A stretch of 64,000 nt of DNA from Odiellus spinosus (lineage: Eukaryota > Arthropoda > Arachnida > Opiliones > Phalangiidae). Each line of letters begins with the position of its first letter. Positions within the stretch are counted from its first letter, which is position 1. Location: NCBI GenBank assembly GCA_963920705.1, contig CAWUCO010000207.1, positions 1,178,001 through 1,242,000 of the forward strand, given 5' to 3'. The notes under the pieces are model-generated. The model was not told the DNA's origin. It saw nothing but the letters and a program-made list of their open reading frames with translations, and made no database searches. Positions 40,235-52,900 of this stretch are shown here, piece after piece. The position numbers and the translations under genes were made by a program.

Positions 40235-43200
40235 TTGCGGATCTGCACTCTGGAAATTTGCGGATCTGCACTTGTGAAATTTGCGGATCTGCACTTGGGA
40301 AATTTGCGGATCTGCACTTTGGAAATTTGCGGATCTGCACTTGAGAAATTATCGGATCTACACTCGGGAAATTTGCGGACCTGCACTTGGGAAGTTTGCG
40401 GATCTGCACTTTTGAAATTTGCGGATCTGCACTTGGGAAATTTGCGGATCTGCACTTGGGAAATTTGCGGATCTGCACTTGGGAAATTTGCGGATCTGCA
40501 CTTGGGAAATTTGCGGATCTGCACTTGGGCAATTTGCGGATCTGCACTTGGAAAATTTGCGGATCTGCACTTGGGTAATTTGCGGATCTGCACTTGGAAA
40601 ATTTGCGGATCTGTACTTGGGAAATTTACGGATATGCACTTGGGAAATTTGCTTATCTGCACTTGGGAAACTTGCGGATCTGCACTTGTGGAATTTGCGG
40701 ATCTGCACTTGGGAAATTTGCGGATCTGCACTTTGGAAATTTGCGGATCTGCACTTGAGAAATTTGCGGATCTGCACTTGGGAAATTTGCGGATCTGCAC
40801 TTTTGAAATTTGCGGATCTGCACTTTTGAAATTTGCGGATCTGCACTTGGGTAATTTGCGGATCTGCACTTGGGAAGTTTGCGGATCTGCACTTTTGAAA
40901 TTTGCGGATCTGCACTTGGGAAATTTGCGGATCTGCACTTGGGACATTTGCGGATCTGCACTTGGGAAATTTGCGGATCTGCACTTGGGAAATTTGCGGA
41001 TCTGCACTTGGAAAATTTGCGGATCTGCACTTGGGTAATTTGCGGATCTGCACTTGGAAAATTTGCGGATCTGTACTTGGGAAATTTTCGGATCTGCACT
41101 TGGGAAATTTGCTTATCTGCACTTGGGAAATTTACGGATATGCACTTGGGAAATTTGCGGATATGCACTTTTGAAATTTGCGGATCTGCACTTTTGAAAT
41201 TTGCGGTTCTGCATTTGGGAAATTTTCGGATCTGCACTTGGGAAATTTGCGGATCTCTACTTGGGAAATTTGCGGATCTACACTTGGGAAATTTGCGGAT
41301 CTGCAGTTGGGAAATTTGCGGATATGCACTTGGGAAATTTGCAGATCTGCACATGGGAAATTTGCGGATCTGCACTTGTGAAATTTGCGGATCTGCACTT
41401 GGGAAATGTGCGGATATGCAATTGGGAAATTTGCGGATCTGCACTTGGAAAATATTCGCATCTGCACTTGCAAAATTTGCGGATCTGCACTTGGGAAATT
41501 TGCGGATCTGCACTTGGGAAATTTGCGGATCTGCACTTGGGAAATTTGCGTATCTGCACTTGGAAAATTTGCGGATCTGCACTTGTGAAATTGCGGATAT
41601 GCACTTGGGAAATTTGCGGATCTGCACTCTGGAAATTTGCGGATCTGCACTTGTGAAATTTGCGGATCTGCACCTGGGAAATTTGCGGATCTGCACTTTG
41701 GAAATTTGCGGATCTGCACTTGGGAAATTGGCGGATCTGCACTTGGGAAATTTGAGGATCTGCACTTGGGAAATTTGTGGATCTGCACTTGTAAAGTTTG
41801 TGGATCTGCACTTGGGAAATAACTGGATCTGCACCAGGGAAATTTCTGGATCTGCACTTGGGAAATTTGTGGATCTGCACTTGCGAAATTTGGGGATCTG
41901 CACTTGGGAAATTTGCGGAGCTGTACTTGGGAAATTTGCGGATCTGCACTTGGGAAATTTACGGATATGAACTTGGGAAATTTGCTTATCTGCACTTGGG
42001 AAATTTTCGGATCTGCACTTGGGAAATTTGCCGATCTGCACTTGGGAAATTTGCGGATCTGCACTTGGAAAATTTGCGGATCTGCACTTGGGAAATTTGC
42101 GGATCTGCACTTGGAAAATTTGCGGATCTGCACTTGGGAAATTTACGGATATGCACTTGGGAAATTTGCGGATCTGCACTTTTGAAATTTGCGGATCTGC
42201 ACTTTTGAAATTTGCGGTTCTGCATTTGGGAAATTTTCGGATCTGCACTTGGGAAATTTGCGGATCTCTACTTGGGAAATTTGCGGATCTGCACTTGGGA
42301 AATTTGCGGATCTGCAGTTGGGAAATTTGCGGATATGCACTAGGGAAATTTGCAGATCTGCACTTGGGAAATTTGCGGATCTGCACTTGGGAAATTTGCG
42401 GATCTGCACTTGTGAAATTTGCGGATCTGCACTTGGGAAATGTGCGGATATGCAATTGGGAAATTTGCGGATCTGCACTTGGAATATATTCGCATCTGCA
42501 CTTGCAAAATTTGCGGATCTGCACTTGGGAAATTTGCGGATCTGCACTCGGGAAATTTGCGGATCTGCACTTGGGAAATTTGCGTATCTGCACTTGGAAA
42601 ATTTGCGGATCTGCACTTGTGAAATTGCGGATATGCACTTGGGAAATTTGCGGATCTGCACTAAGGAAATTTGCGGATCTGCACTTGTGAAATTTTCGGA
42701 TCTGCACTTGGGAAATTTGCGGATCTGCACTTTGGAAATTTGCGGATCTGCACTTGGGAAATTGGCGGATCTACACTTGGGAAATTTGAGGATCTGCACT
42801 TGGGAAATTTGTGGATCTGCACTTGTAAAGTTTGTGGATCTGCACTTGGGAAATAACTGGATCTGCACCAGGGAAATTTCTAGATCTGCACTTGGGAAAT
42901 TTGTGGATCTGCACTTGGGAAATTTGGGGATCTGCACTTGGGAAATTTGCGGATCTCTACTTGGGAAATTTGCGGATCTGCACTTGGGTAATTTGCGGAT
43001 CTGCAGTTGGGAAATTTGCGGATATGCACTTGGGAAATTTGCATATCTGCACTTGGGAAATTTGCGGTTCTGCAATTGGGAAATTTGCGGATCTGCACTT
43101 GGAAAATATGCGCATCTGCACTTGCAAAATTTGCGGATCTGCACTTGGGAAATTTGCGGATCTGCACTTGGGAAATTTGCGTATCTGCACTTGGAAAATT

Positions 43201-44465
43201 TGCGGATCTGCACTTGTGAAATTGCCGATATGCACTTGGGAAATTTGCGGATCTGCACTCTGGAAATTTGCGGATCTGCACTTGTGAAATTTGCGGATCT
43301 GCACTTGGGAAATTTGCGGATCTGCACTTGAGAAATTATCGGATCTACACTTGGGAAATTTGCGGATCTGCACTTTTGAAATTTGCGGATCTGCACTTTT
43401 GAAAATGCGGATCTGCACTTTTGAAATTTGCGGATCTGCACTTTTGAAATTTTCGGATCTGCACTTGGGAAATTTGCGGATCTGCACTTGGGAAGTTTGC
43501 GGATCTGCACTTTTGAAATTTGCGGATCTGCACTTGGGAAATTTGCGGATCTGCACTTGGGAAATTTTGCGGATCTGCACTATTGAAATTTGCGGATCTG
43601 CTTTTTTGAAATTTGCGGTTCTGCATTTGGGAAATTTTCGGATCTGCACTTGGGAAATTTGCGGATCTCTACTTGGGAAATTTGCGGATCTGCACTTGGG
43701 AAATTTGATGATATGCACTTGGGAAATTTGCGGATCTGCACTTGGGAAATTTGCGGATCTGCACCTGTTAAATTTGCGGATCTGCACTTTGGAAATTTGC
43801 GGATCTGCACTTTTGAAATTTGCGGATCTGCACTTTAGAAATTTGCGGATCTGCACTTGTGAAGTTTGCGGATCTGCACTTGGGAAATTTGGTGATCTGC
43901 ACTTGGGAAATTTGCGGATCTGCACTTGGGAAATTTGCGGATCTGCACTTGGGAAATTTGCGGATCTGCACTTGGGAAATTTGCGGATCTGCACTTGGAA
44001 AATTTGCAGATCTGCACTTGGAAAATTTGCGGATCTGCACTTGGGAAATTTGCGGATCTGCACTTGGAAAATTTGCGGATCTGCACTTGCAAAATTTGCG
44101 GAACTGCACTTGGAAAATTTGCGGATCTGCACTTGGGAAATTTGCGGATCTGCACTTGGGAATTTTGCGGATCTGCACTTGGGAAATTTGCGTATCTGCA
44201 CTTGGGAAATTTGCGGATCTGCACTTGGGAAATTTGCGGATCTGCAATTGGGAAATTTGCGGATCTGCACTTGGGAAATTTGCGGATCTGCACTTTTGAA
44301 ATTTGCGGATCAGCACTTTTGAAATTTGCGGATCTGCAATTGGGAAATTTGCGGATCTGCACTTGGGAAATTTGCGGATCTGCACTTGGGAAATTTGCGG
44401 ATCTGCACTTGGGAAATTTGCGGATATGCACTTGGGAAATTTGCGGATCTGCACTTGGGAAATTT
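40235..44465. repeat. 3.6-4.4-kb HOR, copy D3
   Basis: Follows D2 at +4,435 bp; after the 253-bp D2 duplication the offset is 4,251 bp (39,675/43,926 and 40,075/44,326). Cassettes end at 41,822 and 42,856. The copy ends near 44,465, where a TTTGATGATATGC unit replaces the expected 22-nt AAATTGCGGATTTGC unit. Confidence 0.75.
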
Positions 44466-46694
44466 GATGATATGCACTTGGGAAATTTGCGGATCTGCAC
44501 TTGGGAAATTTGCGGATCTGCACTTGTTAAATTTGCGGATCTGCACTGGAAATTTGCGGATCTGCAATTTTGAAATTTGCGGTTCTGCACTTTAGAAATT
44601 TGCGGATCTGCACTTGGGAAGTTTGCGGATCTGCACTTGGGAAATTTGGGGATCTGCACTTGGGAAATTTGCGGATCTGCACTTGGGAAATTTGCGGATC
44701 TGCACTTGGGAAATTTGCGGATCTGCACTTGGGAAATTTGCGGATCTGCACTTGGAAAATTTGCAGATCTGCACTTGGAAAATTTGCGGATCTGCACTTG
44801 GGAAATTTGCGGATCTGCACTTGGGAAATTTGCGGATCTGCACTTGGGAAATTTGCGTATCTGCACTTGGAAAATTTGCGGATCTGCACTTGGGAAATTT
44901 GCGGATATGCACTTGGGAAATTTGCGGATCTGCACTTGGGAAACTTCCGGATCTGCACTTGTGAAATTTGCGGATCGGCACTTGGGAAATTTGCGGATCT
45001 GCACTTGGGAAATTTGCGGATCTGCACTTGGGAAATTTGCGGATCTGCACATGGGAAATTTGCGGATCTGCACTTTTGAAATTTGCGGATCTGCACTTTT
45101 GAAATTTGCGGATCTGCACTTGGGAAATTTGCGGATCTGCACTTGGGAAGTTTGCGGATCTGCACTTGGGAAATTTTGCGGATCTGCACTTGGGAAATTT
45201 GGGGATCTGCACTTGGGAAATTTTCGGATCTGCACTTGGGAAATTTGCGGATCTGCACTTGGGAAATTTGCGGATCTGCACTTGGGAAATTTGCGGATCT
45301 GCACTTTTGAAATTTGCGGATCTGCAATTGGGAAATTTGCGGATCTGCACTTTTGAAATTTGCGGATCTGCACTTGGGAAATTTGCGGATCTGCACTTTT
45401 TAAATTTGCGGATCTGCACTTTTGAAATTTGCGGTTCTGCATTTGGGAAATTTTCGGATCTGCACTTTTGAAATTTGCGGATCTGCATTTGGGAAATTTG
45501 CGGATCTCTACTTGGGAAATTTGCGGATCTGCACTTGGGAAATTTGCGGATCTGCAGTTGGGAAATTTGCGGATATGCACTTGGGAAATTTGCGGATCTG
45601 CACTTGGGAAATTTGCGGATCTGCACTTGGGAAATTTGCGGATATGCACTTGGAAAATTTGCAGATCTGCACTTGGAAAATTTGCGGATCTGCACTTGGG
45701 AAATTTGCGGATCTGCACTTGGGAAATTTGCGGATCTGCACTTGGGAAATTTGCGTATCTGCACTTGGAAAATTTGCGGATCTGCACTTGGGAAATTTGC
45801 GGATATGCACTTGGGAAATTTGCGGATCTGCACTTGGGAAACTTCCGGATCTGCACTTGTGAAATTTGCGGATCGGCACTTGGGAAATTTGCGGATCTGC
45901 ACTAGGGAAATTTGCGGATCTGCACTTGGGAAATTTGCGGATCTGCACATGGGAAATTTGCGGATCTGCACTTTTGAAATTTGCGGATCTGCACTTTTGA
46001 AATTTGCGGATCTGCACTTGGGAAATTTGCGGATCTGCACTTGGGAAGTTTGCGGATCTGCACTTGGGAAATTTTGCGGATCTGCACTTGGGAAATTTGG
46101 GGATCTGCACTTGGGAAATTTTCGGATCTGCACTTGGGAAATTTGCGGATCTGCACTTGGGAAATTTGCGGATCTGCACTTGGGAAATTTGCGGATCTGC
46201 ACTTGGGAAATTTGCGGATCTGCACTTTTGAAATTTGCGGATCTGCAATTGGGAAATTTGCGGATCTGCACTTTTGAAATTTGCGGATCTGCACTTGGGA
46301 AATTTGCGGATCTGCACTTTTTAAATTTGCGGATCTGCACTTTTGAAATTTGCGGTTCTGCATTTGGGAAATTTTCGGATCTGCACTTTTGAAATTTGCG
46401 GATCTGCATTTGGGAAATTTGCGGATCTCTACTTGGGAAATTTGCGGATCTGCACTTGGGAAATTTGCGGATCTGCAGTTGGGAAATTTGCGGATATGCA
46501 CTTGGGAAATTTGCAGATCTGCACTTGGGAAATTTGCGGTTCTGCAATTGGGAAATTTGCGGATCTGCACTTGGAAAATATGCGCATCTGCACTTGCAAA
46601 ATTTGCGGATCTGCACTTTTGAAATTTGCGGATCTGCACTTGGGAAATTTGCGGATCTGCACTTTTGAAATTTGCGGATCTGCACTTTTGAAAT
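44466..46694. repeat. 898-bp tandem duplication, domain II
   Basis: Two copies offset by 898 bp (39 units plus 1 nt, from a 24-nt AAATTTTGC unit), lengthening to 921 bp at the right end. Shared rare units are GAAACTTCCGG with GATCGGCAC (44,940 and 45,838), TTTGCAGATC (44,762 and 45,660) and CACTTTTTAAATTTG (45,394 and 46,315). A 21-nt unit (CACTGGAAATTTGC) lies near 44,540. Confidence 0.7.
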
Positions 46695-48155
46695 TTGCGG
46701 TTCTGCATTTGGGAAATTTTCGGATCTGCACTTTTGAAATTTGCGGATCTGCATTTGGGAAATTTTCGGATCTGCACTTGGGAAATTTGCGGATCTATAC
46801 TTGGAAAATTTGCGGATCTGCACTTGGGTAATTTGCGGATCTGCAGTTGGGAAATTTGCGGATATGCACTTGGGAAATTTGCATATCTGCACTTGGGAAA
46901 TTTGCGGTTCTGCAATTGGGAAATTTGCGGATCTGCACTTGGAAAATATGCGCATCTGCACTTGCAAAATTTGCGGATCTGCACTTGGAAAATTTGCGGA
47001 TCTGCACTTGGGAAATTTGCGGATCTGCAGTTGGGAAATTTGCGGATCTGCACTTGGGAAATTTGCGTATCTGCACTTGGAAAATTTGCGGATCTGCACT
47101 TGTGAAATTGCGGATATGCACTTGGGAAATTTGCGGATCTGCACTCTGGAAATTTGCGGATCTGCACTTGTGAAATTTGCGGATCTGCACTTGGGAAATT
47201 TGCGGATCTGCACTTTGCAAATTTGCGGATCTGCACTTGAGAAATTATCGGATCTACACTTGGGAAATTTGCGGATCTGCACTTTTGAAATTTGCGGATC
47301 TGCACTTTTGAAATTTGCGGATCTGCACTTTTGAAATTTGCGGATCTGCACTTGAGAAATTTGCGGATCTGCACTTTTGAAACTTGCGGATCTGCACTTT
47401 TGAAATTTGCGGATCTGCACTTGGGAAATTTGCGGATCTGCACTTGGGAAGTTTGCGGATCTGCACTTTTGAAATTTGCGGATCTGCACTTGGGAAATTT
47501 GCGGATCTGCACTTGGGAAATCTGCGGATCTGCACTTTTGAAATTTGCGGATCTGCACTTTTGAAATTTGCGGTTCTGCATTTGGGAAATTTTCGGATCT
47601 GCACTTTTGAAATTTGCGGATCTGCATTTGGGAAATTTTCGGATCTGCACTTGGGAAATTTGCGGATCTCTGCTTGGGAAATTTGCGGATCTGCACTTGG
47701 GAAATTTGCGGATCTGCAGTTGGGAAATTTGCGGATATGCACTTGGGAAATTTGCATATCTGCACTTGGGAAATTTGCGGTTCTGCAATTGGGAAATTTG
47801 CGGATCTGCACTTGGAAAATATGCGCATCTGCACTTGCAAAATTTGCGGATCTGCACTTGGAAAATTTGCGGATCTGCACTTGGGAAATTTGCGGATCTG
47901 CACTTGGGAAATTTGCGTATCTGCACTTGGAAAATTTGCGGATCTGCACTTGTGAAATTGCGGATATGCACTTGGGAAATTTGCGGATCTGCACTCTGGA
48001 AATTTGCGGATCTGCACTTGTGAAATTTGCGGATCTGCACTTGGGAAATTTGAGGATCTGCACTTTGCAAATTTGCGGATCTGCACTTGAGAAATTATCG
48101 GATCTACACTTGGGAAATTTGCGGATCTGCACTTTTGAAATTTGCGGATCTGCAC
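44592..48155 (-). other. 1,187-codon open frame produced by the satellite; not called as a gene
   Basis: Antisense frame running from the 898-bp duplication into F1, made only of the 23-residue antisense period. It overlaps the 2,720-codon frame in another phase with the same peptide, which is expected of a stop-free 23-mer and not of a gene. A similar 944-codon antisense frame lies at 36,218-39,052 in the D region. Confidence 0.8.
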
Positions 48156-49911
48156 TTTTGAAATTTGCGGATCTGCACTTTTGAAATTTGCGGATCAGCA
48201 CTTTTGAAATCTGCGGATCTGCACTTTTGAAATTTGCCGATCTGCACTTGGGAAATTTGCGGATCTGCACTTGGGAAGTTTTCGGATCTGCACTTTGGAA
48301 ATTTGCGGATCTGCACTTGGGTAATTTGCGGATCTGCACTTGTAAAATTTGCGGATCTGTACTTGGGAAATTTACGGATATGCACTTGGGAAATTTGCGG
48401 ATCTGCACTTGGGAAACTTGCGGATCTGCACTTGTGAAATTTGCGGATCTGCACTTGGGAAATTTGCGGATCTGCACTTTGGAAATTTGCGGATCTGCAC
48501 TTGAGAAATTTGCGGATCTGCACTTGGGAAATTTGCGGATCTGCACTTTTGAAATTTGCGGATCTGCACTTTTGAAATTTGCGGATCTGCACTTGGGAAA
48601 TTTGCGGATCTGCACTTTTGAAATTTGCGGATCTGCACTTTTGAAATTTGCCGATCTGCACTTGGGAAATTTGCGGATCTGCACTTGGGAAGTTTTCGGA
48701 TCTGCACTTTTGAAATTTGCGGATCTGCACATGGGAAATTTGCGGATCTGCACTTGGGAAATTTGCGGATCTGCACTTGGGAAATTTGCTGATCTGCACT
48801 TGGAAATTTGCTTATCTGCACTTGGGAAATTTTCGGATCTGCACTTGGGAAATTTGCGGATCTGCACTTGGGAAATTTGCGGATCTGCACTTGAAAAATT
48901 TGCGGATCTGCACTTGGGAAATTTGCGGATCTGCACTTGGAAAATTTGCGGATCTGCACTTGGGAAATTTACGGATATGCACTTGGGAAATTTGCGGATC
49001 TGCACTTTTGAAATTTGCGGATCTGCACTTTTGAAATTTGCGGTTCTGCATTTGGGAAATTTTCGGATCTGCTCTTTTGAAATTTGCGGATCTGCATTTG
49101 GGAAATTTTCGGATCTGCACTTGGGAAATTTGCGGATCTGCACTTGGGAAGTTTGCGGATCTGCACTTGGGAAATTTGCGGATCTGCACTTGGGAAATTT
49201 GCGGATCTGCACTTTAGAAATTTGCGGATCTGCACTTGGGAAATTTGCGGATCTGCACTTGGAAAATTTGCGGATCTGCACTTGGGTAATTTGCGGATCT
49301 GCATTTGGAAAATTTGCGGATCTGTACTTGGGAAATTTACGGATATGCACTTGGGAAATTTCCTTATCTGCACTTGGGAAACTTGCGGATCTGCACTTGT
49401 GAAATTTGCGGATCTGCACTTGGGAAATTTGCGGATCTGCACTTGAGAAATTTGCGGATCTGCACTTGGGAAATTTGCGGATCTGCACTTTTGAAATTTG
49501 CGGATCTGCACTTGGGAAATGTGCGGATATGCAATTGGGAAATTTGCGGATCTGCACATGGAAAATATTCGCATCTGCACTTGCAAAATTTGCGGATCTG
49601 CACTTGGAAAATTTGCGGATCGGCACTTGGGAAATTTGCGGATCTACACTTGGGAAATTTGCGGATCTGCACTTGGGAAATTTGCGTATCTGCACTTGTA
49701 AAATTTGCGGATCTCTACTTGGGAAATTTGCGGATCTGCACTTGGGAAATTTGCGGATCTGCACTTTAGAAATTTGCGGATCTGCACTTGAGAAATTTGC
49801 GGATCTGCACTTTTGAAATTTGCGGATCTGCACTTTTGAAATTTGCGGATCTGCACTTGGGAAATTTGCGGATCTGCACTTGGGAAGTTTGCGGATCTGC
49901 ACTTTTGAAAT
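46695..49911. repeat. 3,240-bp HOR, copy F1 (3,217 bp)
   Basis: Starts at a TTTGCGGTTCTGCATTTGG unit. It is one unit shorter than F2, and the marker GGATCAGCACTTTTG at 48,192 recurs at 51,432 and 54,672. Private differences from F2 include CACTTTGGAAATTTG near 48,292 (F2 has CACTTGGGAAATTTG) and TTTGAAACTTGCGG near 47,380. Confidence 0.75.
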
Positions 49912-52900
49912 TTGCGGTTCTGCATTTGGGAAATTTTCGGATCTGCACTTTTGAAATTTGCGGATCTGCATTTGGGAAATTTTCGGATCTGCACTTGGGA
50001 AATTTGCGGATCTATACTTGGGAAATTTGCGGATCTGCACTTGGGTAATTTGCGGATCTGCAGTTGGGAAATTTGCGGATATGCACTTGGGAAATTTGCA
50101 TATCTGCACTTGGGAAATTTGCGGTTCTGCAATTGGGAAATTTGCGGATCTGCACTTGGAAAATATGCGCATCTGCACTTGCAAAATTTGCGGATCTGCA
50201 CTTGGAAAATTTGCGGATCTGCACTTGGGAAATTTGCGGATCTGCAGTTGGGAAATTTGCGGATCTGCACTTGGGAAATTTGCGTATCTGCACTTGGAAA
50301 ATTTGCGGATCTGCACTTGTGAAATTGCGGATATGCACTTGGGAAATTTGCGGATCTGCACTCTGGAAATTTGCGGATCTGCACTTGTGAAATTTGCGGA
50401 TCTGCACTTGGGAAATTTGCGGATCTGCACTTTGCAAATTTGCGGATCTGCACTTGAGAAATTATCGGATCTACACTTGGGAAATTTGCGGATCTGCACT
50501 TTTGAAATTTGCGGATCTGCACTTTTGAAATTTGCGGATCTGCACTTTTGAAATTTGCGGATCTGCACTTGAGAAATTTGCGGATCTGCACTTTTGAAAT
50601 TTGCGGATCTGCACTTTTGAAATTTGCGGATCTGCACTTGGGAAATTTGCGGATCTGCACTTGGGAAGTTTGCGGATCTGCACTTTTGAAATTTGCGGAT
50701 CTGCACTTGGGAAATTTGCGGATCTGCACTTGGGAAATTTGCGGATCTGCACTTTTGAAATTTGCGGATCTGCCCTTTTGAAATTTGCGGTTCTGCATTT
50801 GGGAAATTTTCGGATCTGCACTTTTGAAATTTGCGGATCTGCATTTGGGAAATTTTCGGATCTGCACTTGGGAAATTTGCGGATCTCTGCTTGGGAAATT
50901 TGCGGATCTGCACTTGGGAAATTTGCGGATCTGCAGTTGGGAAATTTGCGGATATGCACTTGGGAAATTTGCATATCTGCACTTGGGAAATTTGCGGTTC
51001 TGCAATTGGGAAATTTGCGGATCTGCACTTGGAAAATATGCGCATCTGCACTTGCAAAATTTGCGGATCTGCACTTGGAAAATTTGCGGATCTGCACTTG
51101 GGAAATTTGCGGATCTGCACTTGGGAAATTTGCGGATCTGCACTTGGGAAATTTGCGTATCTGCACTTGGAAAATTTGCGGATCTGCACTTGTGAAATTG
51201 CGGATATGCACTTGGGAAATTTGCGGATCTGCACTCTGGAAATTTGCGGATCTGCACTTGTGAAATTTGCGGATCTGCACTTGGGAAATTTGAGGATCTG
51301 CACTTTGCAAATTTGCGGATCTGCACTTGAGAAATTATCGGATCTACACTTGGGAAATTTGCGGATCTGCACTTTTGAAATTTGCGGATCTGCACTTTTG
51401 AAATTTGCGGATCTGCACTTTTGAAATTTGCGGATCAGCACTTTTGAAATCTGCGGATCTGCACTTTTGAAATTTGCCGATCTGCACTTGGGAAATTTGC
51501 GGATCTGCACTTGGGAAGTTTTCGGATCTGCACTTGGGAAATTTGCGGATCTGCACTTGGGTAATTTGCGGATCTGCACTTGTAAAATTTGCGGATCTGT
51601 ACTTGGGAAATTTACGGATATGCACTTGGGAAATTTGCGGATCTGCACTTGGGAAACTTGCGGATCTGCACTTGTGAAATTTGCGGATCTGCACTTGGGA
51701 AATTTGCGCATCTGCACTTTGGAAATTTGCGGATCTGCACTTGAGAAATTTGCGGATCTGCACTTGGGAAATTTGCGGATCTGCACTTTTGAAATTTGCG
51801 GATCTGCACTTTTGAAATTTGCGGATCTGCACTTGGGAAATTTGCGGATCTGCACTTTTGAAATTTGCGGATCTGCACTTTTGAAATTTGCCGATCTGCA
51901 CTTGGGAAATTTGCGGATCTGCACTTGGGAAGTTTTCGGATCTGCACTTTTGAAATTTGCGGATCTGCACTTGGGAAATTTGCGGATCTGCACTTGGGAA
52001 ATTTGCGGATCTGCACTTGGGAAATTTGCTGATCTGCACTTGGAAATTTGCTTATCTGCACTTGGGAAATTTTCGGATCTGCACTTGGGAAATTTGCGGA
52101 TCTGCACTTGGGAAATTTGCGGATCTGCACTTGAAAAATTTGCGGATCTGCACTTGGGAAATTTGCGGATCTGCACTTGGAAAATTTGCGGATCTGCACT
52201 TGGGAAATTTACGGATATGCACTTGGGAAATTTGCGGATCTGCACTTTTGAAATTTGCGGATCTGCACTTTTGAAATTTACGGTTCTGCATTTGGGAAAT
52301 TTTCGGATCTGCTCTTTTGAAATTTGCGGATCTGCATTTGGGAAATTTTCGGATCTGCACTTGGGAAATTTGCGGATCTGCACTTGGGAAGTTTGCGGAT
52401 CTGCACTTGGGAAATTTGCGGATCTGCACTTGGGAAATTTGCGGATCTGCACTTTAGAAATTTGCGGATCTGCACTTGGGAAATTTGCGGATCTGCACTT
52501 GGAAAATTTGCGGATCTGCACTTGGGTAATTTGCGGATCTGCATTTGGAAAATTTGCGGATCTGTACTTGGGAAATTTACGGATATGCACTTGGGAAATT
52601 TGCTTATCTGCACTTGGGAAACTTGCGGATCTGCACTTGTGAAATTTGCGGATCTGCACTTGGGAAATTTGCGGATCTGCACTTGAGAAATTTGCGGATC
52701 TGCACTTGGGAAATTTGCGGATCTGCACTTTTGAAATTTGCGGATCTGCACTTGGGAAATGTGCGGATATGCAATTGGGAAATTTGCGGATCTGCACATG
52801 GAAAATATTCGCATCTGCACTTGCAAAATTTGCGGATCTGCACTTGGAAAATTTGCGGATCGGCACTTGGGAAATTTGCGGATCTACACTTGGGAAATTT